Shown here: piece after piece, positions 26,096 through 34,234 of the stretch
Position numbering within the stretch: the first letter of the stretch is position 1
Layout: each line of letters begins with the position of its first letter
Assembly (NCBI RefSeq): GCF_019904135.1
Contig: NZ_JAIOGQ010000027.1
Location: 1 to 64,000, forward strand
DNA length: 64,000 bases
Direction of reading: 5' to 3'
Source: Paenibacillus caui
GTDB taxonomy: Bacteria; Bacillota; Bacilli; Paenibacillales; Paenibacillaceae
Notes under the pieces: model-generated
What the model saw: only the letters and a program-made list of their open reading frames with translations
The model's database searches: none
What the model was told of the DNA's origin: nothing
Program-made: the position numbers and the translations under genes

Positions 26096-26260
26096 TCGTC
26101 ATAGCAATCGGCGACGTCCTTTAGCCCCCCCCTTCCTCGTGTTCTTTATTTAATCGCCCAGGCCTATCGTTCTCTCCCTGAATGTCATTCATTTAGGCAG
26201 GCTGTCAACACGCTCCTTGACCATTCTTTCCGTCCAGCACGACCAGCAGCCGGGTGCATT

Positions 26261-26283
26261 TAATCGTTTACGCAATCGATTAC
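26261..26283. promoter_or_regulatory. LacI-type operator, distal
   Basis: GCAATCGATTAC (26272-26283) differs from the proximal site by one base and is preceded by a related half (TAATCGTTTAC). Two sites about 190 bases apart would allow looping by a tetrameric repressor. Confidence 0.5.
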
Positions 26284-26290
26284 TCCATAA

Positions 26291-26304
26291 TGTAAGCACT
26301 TTCA
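26291..26304. promoter_or_regulatory. cre-like catabolite control site
   Basis: TGTAAGCACTTTCA matches the CcpA site consensus (TGnAAnCGnWWWCA) with one mismatch (CA for CG). Position upstream of a fructanase gene fits glucose repression. Confidence 0.4.
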
Positions 26305-26522
26305 AATCACCTGTCAAGAGTTATTTTCGGGTTTCTATAGCACAAGAAGACTGAGATTGTTCATACTTCATTCCCGATTGCTAGCTTCTATACTGCCGAA
26401 CGCTAAATATAGTAAAATAACGATAGATTCCCGTAACTTTGTGGCTGCCATGGCCGTTATACATAAGATATGAAACCCATGGATAGAAGCTTATCCTGCT
26501 ATAGAAAGTCAGGTGAACCCGC

Positions 26523-27461
26523 TTGAATTACATAGCGATTGACTTTGAGGTTGCAAATATGAGAAACCGTGCCAGCGTTTGCGCAGTAGGGATTGTTGAA
26601 GTGCAGGACGGCAAGATCACTTTGGAAAAATATACGCTCGTGAATCCCCAGGTTGCATTCGATCCTTTCTGCGTCGCCGTTCACGGAATTACCCCTGAAA
26701 TGGTGGAAGGCGCGCCTATCTTTCCCGAAGTCTGGAATGAACTGTCTTCCCTTCTGAAAGGGAGAACGCTGGTCGCTCACAACGCATCCTTCGATATGAG
26801 TGTGCTGCGGAGCTGTCTGGAAGCCCAGGGTCTCGATTACCCGGACTGTACATATGTCTGTTCCTACCTGCTCTCCAGAAAAATATGGCCGGGACTGCCC
26901 AGTTACAAGCTGAACCATATGGCCGCTTTCCATGGTCTAGGTGCGTTCCGCCACCACGACGCCCTGGAGGATGCCCGGACGGCAGCGCATCTGCTGCTGA
27001 AATGCCTCGAAGCTAAAGCCTCAGAAGATTGCCGGGCCTTGGCTGAAAGCTGCGGATACCGGCTCGGTGCGCTGCTTCCCGGCGGGGCCTGTGAAACCTT
27101 CTCCTCTTTAAAAGCAGTGAACAAAGGGAGCAGACGCTTATCCGCCAAAACTGCGATCACGCCTACCGTTTCCGAATTCAACAAGGCTCACGCCTTTTAT
27201 AAGAAAAATATAGTTTTTACCGGCCGTATGGACTCCCTCACTCGTCACGAGGCGATGCAGCGGGTGGTCAACTGCGGAGGGCGCTGCGCAGACTCCGTCG
27301 AGCTTCAGACCCACTTTCTTGTGATCGGACAAAGCGACTATGTCAAGCTTTTAAACGGCACCAAGCGCAGCAGCAAAATTCAAAAGGCGGAAAAGCTGGC
27401 CAAAGCCGGACTCCCGATTCGCCTGTTGTCAGAGCAGGAATTTATGTCGATGCTCGGTTAA
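26523..27461 (+). CDS. DEDDh 3'-5' exonuclease with a C-terminal BRCT domain
   Basis: 312 residues. The exonuclease domain (about 1-165) has AIDFE, the HNASFDMSVL motif and HHDALEDA, giving the Asp-Glu-Asp-Asp metal ligands and the general-base His of the DnaQ/epsilon family. The C-terminal part (about 225-310, KNIVFTGRM ... FLVIG) is a BRCT domain. This combination is a known accessory exonuclease architecture in Firmicutes, probably in DNA repair; it is not the replicative proofreader. The start is TTG at 26523 with AGGTG seven bases before it. Confidence 0.88.
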   Translation: MNYIAIDFEVANMRNRASVCAVGIVEVQDGKITLEKYTLVNPQVAFDPFCVAVHGITPEMVEGAPIFPEVWNELSSLLKGRTLVAHNASFDMSVLRSCLEAQGLDYPDCTYVCSYLLSRKIWPGLPSYKLNHMAAFHGLGAFRHHDALEDARTAAHLLLKCLEAKASEDCRALAESCGYRLGALLPGGACETFSSLKAVNKGSRRLSAKTAITPTVSEFNKAHAFYKKNIVFTGRMDSLTRHEAMQRVVNCGGRCADSVELQTHFLVIGQSDYVKLLNGTKRSSKIQKAEKLAKAGLPIRLLSEQEFMSMLG

Positions 27462-27524
27462 GACCAGACCCGCTTTTTGTGAATATGATCAAACCTGATC
27501 AAATCAACCAGAACCCGAGGAGAA

Positions 27525-28238
27525 ATGATGAACAAATCCCATTCAGCAGTACGGCGTACATCCGCTCGTCAGGACTCATTCAGAGATCAAGCCTATTCAT
27601 CTTCCCCTGCCGGAAACCCGGCCTGGCACAAGCAGTCACCCCGCAAAAAAACGTCCGGACGCAGCAACCGGACAAAACGCAAAAGCCGGCTCCCTTGGGT
27701 GCTGCTTCTGGTTATACTCGCCGTGGTCGGCTATCGATCGGGGTGGTTTGGCCAGCTTTTTCAGCCGGAGCGCATAAACCCTCCGCCGCCGATAACGGGA
27801 CTTCACCCGGTGGTTGCCGCCAAACAGAAGGAGCTCGTCAGTTTGACCGGCCAGCAGGGGATTCGGGTCGTCATCACCGACGGCTTCCGCAGTTCGGAAG
27901 AACAGGATGCCCTTTATAATCAGGGACGTAGTGAAGCCGGAGCTGTTGTGACTTACGCCAAGGGCGGCCAATCCTATCACAACTATGGCCTCGCGATCGA
28001 TTTCGCCTTGAAGAAGCCGGACGGCAATATCATTTGGGATCTGGACTATGACGGCAACCAAAACGGCCGGTCCGATTGGCTTGAGGTAGTCGGGATCGCC
28101 AAAAAGCTGGGCTTTACCTGGGGCGGGGACTGGACCGACTTTCCCGACTATCCGCATCTGCAGATGGACTTCGGCTACAGCATCAAGCAGTTAAAGCGCG
28201 GCCTGCGTCCCAAAGGTTACGCCACTCCCCAGCCTTAA
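27525..28238 (+). CDS. M15-family peptidoglycan peptidase, membrane-anchored
   Basis: 237 residues. A very basic Ser/Arg/Lys-rich cytoplasmic start (about 1-55) is followed by one membrane helix (LPWVLLLVILAVVGY) and the M15 (VanY/CwlK-like) domain: GFRSSEEQDALYNQGR, the zinc motif SYHNYGLAIDFAL and the second His in DYPHLQM. It should cleave L-Ala-D-Glu or D-Ala-D-Ala bonds in cell-wall stem peptides. GAGGAG precedes two adjacent ATGs; the second (27528) is spaced slightly better. It ends at a strong terminator. Confidence 0.9.
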   Translation: MMNKSHSAVRRTSARQDSFRDQAYSSSPAGNPAWHKQSPRKKTSGRSNRTKRKSRLPWVLLLVILAVVGYRSGWFGQLFQPERINPPPPITGLHPVVAAKQKELVSLTGQQGIRVVITDGFRSSEEQDALYNQGRSEAGAVVTYAKGGQSYHNYGLAIDFALKKPDGNIIWDLDYDGNQNGRSDWLEVVGIAKKLGFTWGGDWTDFPDYPHLQMDFGYSIKQLKRGLRPKGYATPQP

Positions 28239-28244
28239 GAAGGC

Positions 28245-28291
28245 AAAAGGCAGGCAAGAGCATGAAGCACCACGCTCTTTGCCTGCCTTTT
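28245..28291 (+). terminator. Intrinsic terminator, shared between convergent genes
   Basis: AAAAGGCAGGCAAGAGC pairs with GCTCTTTGCCTGCCTTTT; the A and T flanks let it act on both strands. Confidence 0.88.
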
Positions 28292-28328
28292 GTTAAAGCG
28301 ACAGCATTTTAAGGTGATCTTCCGTCAA

Positions 28329-28619
28329 TCAGGCTTCGGAAGATTCGTAAAGCTCGACCTTCGGCGGCTTGGCCAAATAGGCATCAGCCTTCTGAAAGAA
28401 TCCGACAAAATGGGCGGTGCCGTTGTGCTCGTTCACGGCATCCTGGTCCTTCCATTTTTCCAGTACAACAAAGGCGTTCTCCTCTTCAGCCGCTTCAAAC
28501 AGGGCATAAGAGATGTTGCCCGCTTCTGCGCGGGATTTTTGGACAAGCACGTCCGCTTGCTCCAGAAACTCGTCTCGCATGGACGGCTTGATGCTCAAAA
28601 AGGCATGAATAATGATCAT
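28329..28619 (-). CDS. Antibiotic biosynthesis monooxygenase (ABM)-fold protein, putative quinol monooxygenase
   Basis: 96 residues with the single ABM domain: IIIHAFLSIKP, a helix FLEQADVLVQKSR, then FVVLEKWKDQDAVNEHN, the WxxxxALxxHxxT-like segment, and FVGFFQ. Homologues such as YgiN and YdfI-type small proteins dimerise and act on quinols or have no known activity. Ribosome site GGGGAGG ten bases before ATG. Single gene. Confidence 0.82.
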   Translation of the reverse strand: MIIIHAFLSIKPSMRDEFLEQADVLVQKSRAEAGNISYALFEAAEEENAFVVLEKWKDQDAVNEHNGTAHFVGFFQKADAYLAKPPKVELYESSEA

Positions 28620-28720
28620 GACTACGGTTCCTCCCCTTTTGTATTTACTCTCCCAAGATTATAACCCAGTTATTTCCTCTTTTAAAACATGTCCTTATTT
28701 CAAGGGTATAACCGTAACTG

Positions 28721-29554
28721 TTATTCCGAACAAGAGGAACGCTTCATTTCCATACGTCTTCTGTAAGCCCAATGGTTCGTCGGACCATGCCCTTGTCCTA
28801 TGTTCAGTCCGTCCTCAATGGCAGCCTGAATGAAAGCTCTCGCGCGTCCCACAGCTTCGCCCGTCTCCAAACCGGAGGCCAAACCGGCCGCGATGGCCGC
28901 AGAGAACGTACAGCCCGTGCCGTGCGTATGCTTCGTATGAATTCTTGGGCCCGTAAATTCAGTAAAGGCGTTGCCGTCAAACAGCAGATCGACCGACTCC
29001 GTTTCGGACGAGGCATCATGGCCGCCCTTGATCACTACATTTTTGGCCCCCAGCTCGGACAGCTTCCTGGCGGCCTCCTTCTTGTCCGCAAGGCTGCGGA
29101 TGGGCCGCCCTGTCAGCTTCTCCGCCTCCGGAATGTTCGGCGTGACGACGAGCGCCAGCGGCAGCAGATGGCTGCACATCGCCTGAACGGCTTCTTCCTG
29201 CAGCAGCTCAGCACCCCCTTTGGCGATCATCACCGGATCCACTACCAGCTTGCTCCAGCCGAATTCGGATATTTTCGCCGCGACAGCCCGGATAATATCG
29301 GCGCTGAACAGCATGCCCGTCTTCAACGCGTTCACACCAAGATCGCTGCCAACGGCTTCAATCTGCGCCGCTACCGCATCCGGCGTCATCGGGTGAACGC
29401 CCTGCACCCCAAGCGTATTCTGGACCGTCACGGCGGTCAAAGCCGACATCCCAAAAACGCCAAGCTCCTGAAAGGTTTTCAGGTCGGCTTGTATGCCCGC
29501 TCCTCCGCCGCTGTCCGAGCCGGCAATCGTCAGTGCCCGGTTGACTCGGTTCAT
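28721..29554 (-). CDS. thiD: Hydroxymethylpyrimidine/phosphomethylpyrimidine kinase
   Basis: 277 residues. Ribokinase-fold enzyme that phosphorylates HMP and HMP-P in thiamine synthesis. Signatures: [20 protein letters not shown] (substrate site), the middle [25 protein letters not shown], and [15 protein letters not shown] with the catalytic-site anion hole. The ATG at 29554 overlaps the thiM stop (ATGA), so the two are translationally coupled. The frame is open further upstream inside thiM, but that stretch is not protein-like. Confidence 0.95.
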   Translation of the reverse strand: MNRVNRALTIAGSDSGGGAGIQADLKTFQELGVFGMSALTAVTVQNTLGVQGVHPMTPDAVAAQIEAVGSDLGVNALKTGMLFSADIIRAVAAKISEFGWSKLVVDPVMIAKGGAELLQEEAVQAMCSHLLPLALVVTPNIPEAEKLTGRPIRSLADKKEAARKLSELGAKNVVIKGGHDASSETESVDLLFDGNAFTEFTGPRIHTKHTHGTGCTFSAAIAAGLASGLETGEAVGRARAFIQAAIEDGLNIGQGHGPTNHWAYRRRMEMKRSSCSE

Positions 29555-30396
29555 CCGTTTTCCCTCCCGATGATGCGAATATCGGCCTCCTGCATAACCG
29601 AGTCCGCTGTCAACTTGTACAGCTGGTTCAAGAATTCGATCTGGAAGCTGCCAGGGCCGTTCTGCTCCGTCAGCCCCGCTGCCCGCTTCGCTGCGATGCC
29701 GTATCCGGCCAGCGCTGACACCCCTGCCAGCAAATAATCCCGCTCTACGGCGCAATAAGCTCCGATGACGGAAGTCAGCAGGCAGCCCGTCCCCGTCACC
29801 TTGGTCATAATCGGATGGCCACCCCGGATGGCGTAAGTGGTACGCCCGTCCGAAATAAAATCCTCCGGCCCGCTTACCGCCACAACGGTGTTCCATCTCG
29901 ATGCGGCACGGGCTGCCAGCACAGCCGGATCTTTGCCTTCCGGAACGGCACCGGCGTCGACTCCTTTGATCTCCCATTCTTCGCCGATCAGATTAGCGAC
30001 TTCGGCGGCATTGCCCCGTATAAAGTCAATTTTGACGGCATTCAATATCCGCTGGGCCGTTTCCGCCCGAAAAGGCGTCGCCCCGGCCGCCACCGGATCA
30101 AACATGACGGGAACTCCCGCCTCGTTGGCCGATGCGGCCGCCGCAATCATCGCCTCCACCGTGCTGCCGTTGAGCGTCCCCATATTGAGGACAAGCGCTC
30201 CCGAAACTCTGGCCATATCGGCGACTTCTTCCAGAGCGGAAGCCATGACAGGCGAAGCGCCAAGCGCAAGCAGACCGTTGGCCGTGAAATTGGTCACGAC
30301 TTCGTTGGTGATGTTGTGAATCAATGGCCCCGATAAACGAATCCGGTCAATTATCGGCGCGACTTTGTGCAGCAGATCATTCATATCCATGGACAT
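29551..30396 (-). CDS. thiM: Hydroxyethylthiazole kinase
   Basis: 281 residues. Salvages thiazole for thiamine synthesis by phosphorylation. Seen: [54 protein letters not shown] and the terminal [11 protein letters not shown] anion-hole motif with the catalytic Cys. ATG at 30396 has AAAGG ten bases before it; an extension to 30528 is open but unlikely because it runs into the riboswitch expression region. First gene of thiMD behind a TPP riboswitch and terminator. Confidence 0.95.
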   Translation of the reverse strand: MSMDMNDLLHKVAPIIDRIRLSGPLIHNITNEVVTNFTANGLLALGASPVMASALEEVADMARVSGALVLNMGTLNGSTVEAMIAAAASANEAGVPVMFDPVAAGATPFRAETAQRILNAVKIDFIRGNAAEVANLIGEEWEIKGVDAGAVPEGKDPAVLAARAASRWNTVVAVSGPEDFISDGRTTYAIRGGHPIMTKVTGTGCLLTSVIGAYCAVERDYLLAGVSALAGYGIAAKRAAGLTEQNGPGSFQIEFLNQLYKLTADSVMQEADIRIIGRENG

Positions 30397-30528
30397 TGGA
30401 ACCCAACCTTTCAGGGAGCCTTGATCCGTATGAAGAAAGCACGAAAGAACGACCCGGCAGGCAGGAGAACAACATTTTTGAAAAAACGGGGCACGGCCGA
30501 ACATATGCGACGATTCCGGCACATTCAC

Positions 30529-30561
30529 GAAAAAAAGACACTTTGCCTAAGCAGAGTGTCT
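30529..30561 (-). terminator. Riboswitch-controlled terminator of thiMD
   Basis: On the minus strand AGACACT...AGTGTCT forms a short stem followed by seven T, immediately after the TPP aptamer. Ligand binding should favour this terminator. Confidence 0.85.
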
Positions 30562-30582
30562 CATGATAACTCCCGAGCACAA

Positions 30583-30669
30583 TCTCCCTACGCTGGCATT
30601 ACCCAACAGGTTCGAACGGTCTACGACGGATCAGTCGTACTCTCAGCTTGCTTCCGCAGGCTCCCATGC
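30583..30669 (-). ncRNA. TPP riboswitch (THI element)
   Basis: The minus strand reads GGGAGCC, GCTGAGA, ACCG...GAACCTG, then GGTAATGCCAGCGTAGGGA, the conserved order of the TPP aptamer. It precedes a terminator and then thiM, consistent with transcriptional repression by thiamine pyrophosphate. Confidence 0.95.
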
Positions 30670-30731
30670 ATATTTGTTTCTCATTCTATATCTGTCCCTA
30701 TGAAAAATCAACCGGACGGATACCGCCCTTC

Positions 30732-31580
30732 CTAGACGATATCCAGGGAAACCTTGTTCGCCGGGGCCGGAAAGGCGTGGTCTATCCTGTCCAGCTCCTC
30801 TTGTGTGAGCAGGATCTCCGCGGCGGCCGCATTCTCCTTGATGTGGCGATCCTGTACCGCTTTCGGGATGGCGATGACGTCCCGGCTCCGGATGACCCAG
30901 GCCAGGGCGATTTGCGCCGTCGTCACTCCGCGGCTGTCCGCGAGCTCGAGCATGACCGGATGCTCCAGCAGCTCCCGCCGCAGCCGTCCGCCCTGGGCAA
31001 GCGGACAATAGGCCATCGTCGGCAGCCCATGCCTCCGGGCCCAAGGGAGCAGATCGACCTCTATCCCGCGCGATGCGGCATGATAGAGCACCTGATTGGT
31101 CACGCAGCCGCCGCCGCCCGGTATTTCCCACAGCTCCTCCATATCCGCCGTATCCAGATTGGATACGCCGAAAGCCCGAATCTTCCCGTCCTGCTTCAGC
31201 CGTTCCATTGCCTCTACTGTATCCTCCAGCGGTATGCTGCCTCTCCAGTGCAGCAGGTACAGGTCGATATAGTCGGTGCCGAGCCGTTTCAGGCTGCGCT
31301 CGCAAGCCTGAAGCATTTTGCGGCCGCCGGCATTGTGCGGGTATACCTTGGATACCAGATATACCTTCTCCCGGCGCCCGGCCACGGCTTCGCCCACGAT
31401 TTTCTCCGCACCGCCTTCGGCATACATTTCGGCCGTGTCGATCAGGGTCATCCCAAGATCGATCCCGGTCTGCAGCGCGCGTACCTCTTGCCTTCTGAGA
31501 GAATCCTTCTCTCCCATGAACCAGGTCCCCTGGCCGATGGCAGGAACCTGTAAGCCCGCCAGCTTTACGATTCGGCGCAT
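30732..31580 (-). CDS. Aldo/keto reductase
   Basis: 282 residues. TIM-barrel NADPH reductase with the tetrad visible: Asp in TLIDTAEMY (with Tyr), Lys in VYLVSKVYP, and His in LYLLHWRG. The cofactor-binding end IAIPKAVQDRHIKENAAAA fits the family. The group with LLHWRGSIPLEDTVEAM resembles AKR5-like enzymes that reduce aldehydes or dicarbonyls; the substrate is not evident. It lies upstream of the thi operon on the same strand but the riboswitch separates them. Confidence 0.9.
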   Translation of the reverse strand: MRRIVKLAGLQVPAIGQGTWFMGEKDSLRRQEVRALQTGIDLGMTLIDTAEMYAEGGAEKIVGEAVAGRREKVYLVSKVYPHNAGGRKMLQACERSLKRLGTDYIDLYLLHWRGSIPLEDTVEAMERLKQDGKIRAFGVSNLDTADMEELWEIPGGGGCVTNQVLYHAASRGIEVDLLPWARRHGLPTMAYCPLAQGGRLRRELLEHPVMLELADSRGVTTAQIALAWVIRSRDVIAIPKAVQDRHIKENAAAAEILLTQEELDRIDHAFPAPANKVSLDIV

Positions 31581-31661
31581 GTCTCATCCTCCTATCTATT
31601 GAGGCTATCGTACCCGCCTTAATCTTCCACTTCCAAATTATACAGAACCCGGATAGATATA

Positions 31662-31699
31662 CAAAAAACCTCTGGAATCCTGCGGTTCCAAAGGTTTTT
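31662..31699 (-). terminator. Intrinsic terminator of the leucine dehydrogenase gene
   Basis: AAAACCT..GGAA pairs with TTCC..AGGTTTT followed by T on the minus strand. About 95 bases between it and the gene hold two further small hairpins (GCAGG..CCTGC and TTACACCT..AGGTGGTGA). Confidence 0.75.
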
Positions 31700-31795
31700 G
31701 TGCATCCGCAGCGCAGCTCACCACCTGGACTTTGCCCAGTTTGAGGTGTAAGCCAGGCTCCGGCAGGTCCGTGTACGGGCCTGCATTATACGCCT

Positions 31796-32899
31796 TTAGC
31801 GGCACTCGCGACCGCTGAGAGAATGATGCGGATTGCGCAGGAACGTGCTGCGCGAATTTTTGAGCTGCTCGATGCGCTTCTCTGCCAGGCGGTCTGCTGC
31901 GACATAAGACGGAATGCCTTCTTCGTGCGAAATTTCAAAAATGCGCGAAATGCTGTTGTAGATCTCTCCAACCTTGCTCATCGCACGTTCCGCATTATAG
32001 CCGTTCAGTTCGTCGGCTACGTTGATCACGCCGCCCCCGTTGATGACATAATCCGGCGCATAAACGATGCCCAGTTCATGCAGCATGTCGCCGTGACGCG
32101 CTTCCTTCAGCTGGTTGTTTGCCGATCCCGCGATCACCTTCGCCTTGAGTCGCGGAATGCTCTCGTCGTCGATGGTGGCCCCAAGCGCGCACGGCGCGTA
32201 AATATCGCAATAGACGCCCACAATATCCGAAGGATCGACGGCGGTTGCCCCGAATTTCTCCACTGCCGCGAAAACGGCTTCTTTGTTGATATCCGTCACG
32301 ATCAGCTTTGCGCCTTCTTCGTGTAAATATTTGCACAGATGGATAGCCACGTTGCCGACGCCCTGAACCGCAACTGTACGGCCCTCCAGGGAATCGCTGC
32401 CGAAAGCCTCTTTGGCCGCCGCCTTCATGCCCCGGTAAACCCCGTAAGCCGTAGCCGGAGAAGGGTTGCCCGAAGCTCCTGAGGATGCGGAAGTTCCGGT
32501 CACAAAATCGGTTTCCTGATGAATAATATCCATATCCGCAACGGTTGTGCCCACATCTTCAGCCGTTATATAACGTCCGTTCAAGCCCTGGATATAGCGG
32601 CCGAACGCCCGGAACATCGCTTCGTTCTTGTCCTTCTTGGGATCGCCGATAATGACCGTTTTGCCGCCGCCGAGATTGAGTCCGGAAACCGCGTTTTTGT
32701 AAGTCATGCCTTTTGCCAGACGAAGGGCGTCCTCGATCGCCGCTGCCTCTGACGCATAGGTCCACATGCGCGTACCCCCCAAAGCCGGACCCAGCGTTGT
32801 ATCGTGAATGGCAATAATCGCTTTGAGTCCCGAGGCCTGATCCTGGCAAAATACCAGTTGTTCATAGTCGTACTGCTGCAAGGCTTTGAATAATTCCAT
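31796..32899 (-). CDS. Leucine dehydrogenase (Glu/Leu/Phe/Val dehydrogenase family)
   Basis: 367 residues. Catalyses NAD-dependent oxidative deamination of branched-chain amino acids, feeding branched-chain fatty-acid precursors. Glycine-rich substrate loop with catalytic Lys ([14 protein letters not shown]), a second Lys in KGMTYKNA, the Rossmann motif [10 protein letters not shown], and the SANNQL motif are visible. Start at 32899 behind GGAGGAGCAGGAGAG is clearly better than the open extension to 33019. Single gene. Confidence 0.93.
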   Translation of the reverse strand: MELFKALQQYDYEQLVFCQDQASGLKAIIAIHDTTLGPALGGTRMWTYASEAAAIEDALRLAKGMTYKNAVSGLNLGGGKTVIIGDPKKDKNEAMFRAFGRYIQGLNGRYITAEDVGTTVADMDIIHQETDFVTGTSASSGASGNPSPATAYGVYRGMKAAAKEAFGSDSLEGRTVAVQGVGNVAIHLCKYLHEEGAKLIVTDINKEAVFAAVEKFGATAVDPSDIVGVYCDIYAPCALGATIDDESIPRLKAKVIAGSANNQLKEARHGDMLHELGIVYAPDYVINGGGVINVADELNGYNAERAMSKVGEIYNSISRIFEISHEEGIPSYVAADRLAEKRIEQLKNSRSTFLRNPHHSLSGRECR

Positions 32900-33167
32900 C
32901 TCTCCTGCTCCTCCAATAAAGGATCGGTTTCTCGCCCAGCCTGTGATGTAGCCGTTATATATCATTACATCAAGCTGCCTCAACCAATCTGTTCCAATAG
33001 AAATTTTATCCATTGTCAAAGGTAGTACATGTTATCGGGGCTGTCAATACAGCGATTCACCGCGGCAAAAGCCTGAAAAATCTCCCTGCTGAACCGCCTA
33101 TGTCATGCAATCTGACAAATCGAGCGAATCTGGTCTAGCCGCTGCTTCATGCTTCCTTCCCGGGCAC

Positions 33168-33202
33168 AAAAAACGGGAGCCCCTAAAGATCAGGGACTCC
33201 CG
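33168..33202 (-). terminator. Intrinsic terminator of nrdIEF
   Basis: CGGGAGTCCCT pairs with AGGGGCTCCCG, followed by six T on the minus strand, 18 bases after nrdF. Confidence 0.88.
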
Positions 33203-33220
33203 GCGTACAAGCAAATGCTG

Positions 33221-34180
33221 TTAAAAATTGAAATCGTCGTCCGTCAGCGGCTCCACATTCAGCGCGCGCACATAGCCGTTGCCCTTCTTGGAGAAGAAGT
33301 CGTGCTGCTTCGTATGGGTGCTGATGCCGTTGAACACGATCGGATTGACTTCCTCTTCCGGAAACAACGGGTCAAAGCCGAGGTTCATCATCGCTTTGTT
33401 CGCGTTGTAGCGAAGGAATACCTTCACCTCATCCACCAGTCCGATCGGCGCATAGATCTGCTCCGTGTACCGTTCTTCATTGGTGTGCAGATAACGCAGC
33501 AATCCTTCCAGCGTCTCATACACATCGCGCTGGTCCGCTTCATCGAGATCGGCATAGATTTCCTGGGCGAGCACGCCGACATAGACACCGTGAATGCTTT
33601 CATCGCGCAAAATAAGGTCGATGATTTCACCGCTGCAGGTCATCTTGCCTTGTCCGGCCAGGTACAGCGGATAAAAGAAGCCGCTGTAGAACAGGTAGCT
33701 CTCCAGCAGAACGGAGGCCGCCATCGCCAGGAACAGCTGCTTGGGCGAATGGATGTTATTGTAGTACTGGCGGATCGTCTCCGCCTTGGTCTGTAAATAC
33801 GTGTTCTCTTCCACCCAGCGGAACACGGCATCAATTTCCTCGTTCGAAGCCAGCGTCGTGAAGATGCTGCTGTACGACTTGGCGTGGATCTGTTCCATCA
33901 TGCCCATGAAGGCCAGCACAGCCTTGCGCTGCAGCCCGTCCACATGCTCCATGATTTGAGGCATGCCGACGCCGCCCTGAATCGTATCGAGCAGCGTCAA
34001 GCCTCCGAGCACCTTCATATAGGCGTCCTTCTGGTCATCATTCAGGGTCAGCCAGGACATTTTATCATCAGAGAGCGGAATTTCATCGTCCGTCCAGAAC
34101 TGCATAATATTCTGATTCCAGAACATCATCGTAAAGTCGTCGTCCGGACGGTTCCAGTTCACCGCTTTAATAGCACTCAT
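33221..34180 (-). CDS. nrdF: Class Ib ribonucleotide reductase, small (radical) subunit
   Basis: 319 residues. Carries the dimanganese or diiron tyrosyl-radical cofactor. Metal ligands appear in LTLLDTIQGG (Asp), MMEQIHAKSYSSIF (Glu, His and the radical Tyr), LLESYLFYSGF (Glu) and ILRDESIHGVYVG (Glu, His). Third gene of nrdIEF, 54 bases after nrdE. Confidence 0.96.
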   Translation of the reverse strand: MSAIKAVNWNRPDDDFTMMFWNQNIMQFWTDDEIPLSDDKMSWLTLNDDQKDAYMKVLGGLTLLDTIQGGVGMPQIMEHVDGLQRKAVLAFMGMMEQIHAKSYSSIFTTLASNEEIDAVFRWVEENTYLQTKAETIRQYYNNIHSPKQLFLAMAASVLLESYLFYSGFFYPLYLAGQGKMTCSGEIIDLILRDESIHGVYVGVLAQEIYADLDEADQRDVYETLEGLLRYLHTNEERYTEQIYAPIGLVDEVKVFLRYNANKAMMNLGFDPLFPEEEVNPIVFNGISTHTKQHDFFSKKGNGYVRALNVEPLTDDDFNF

Positions 34181-34234
34181 TTTGTTGTTCTCCCTTCCTC
34201 GTGAAGCGTAAAGCCAAAGTCCGGCAAGCCCGGA

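Noticed and set aside
28721-29977. Extended 418-residue reading of thiD
   Set aside because: The first 141 residues are the other frame of thiM with Arg/Gly-rich composition; the ATG at 29554 overlapping the thiM stop is the natural start.
31698-31795. Possible riboswitch after the leucine dehydrogenase gene
   Set aside because: Two small hairpins are present but they lie downstream of the gene and before its terminator, with no gene following on that strand close enough to regulate; treated as 3' UTR structure.
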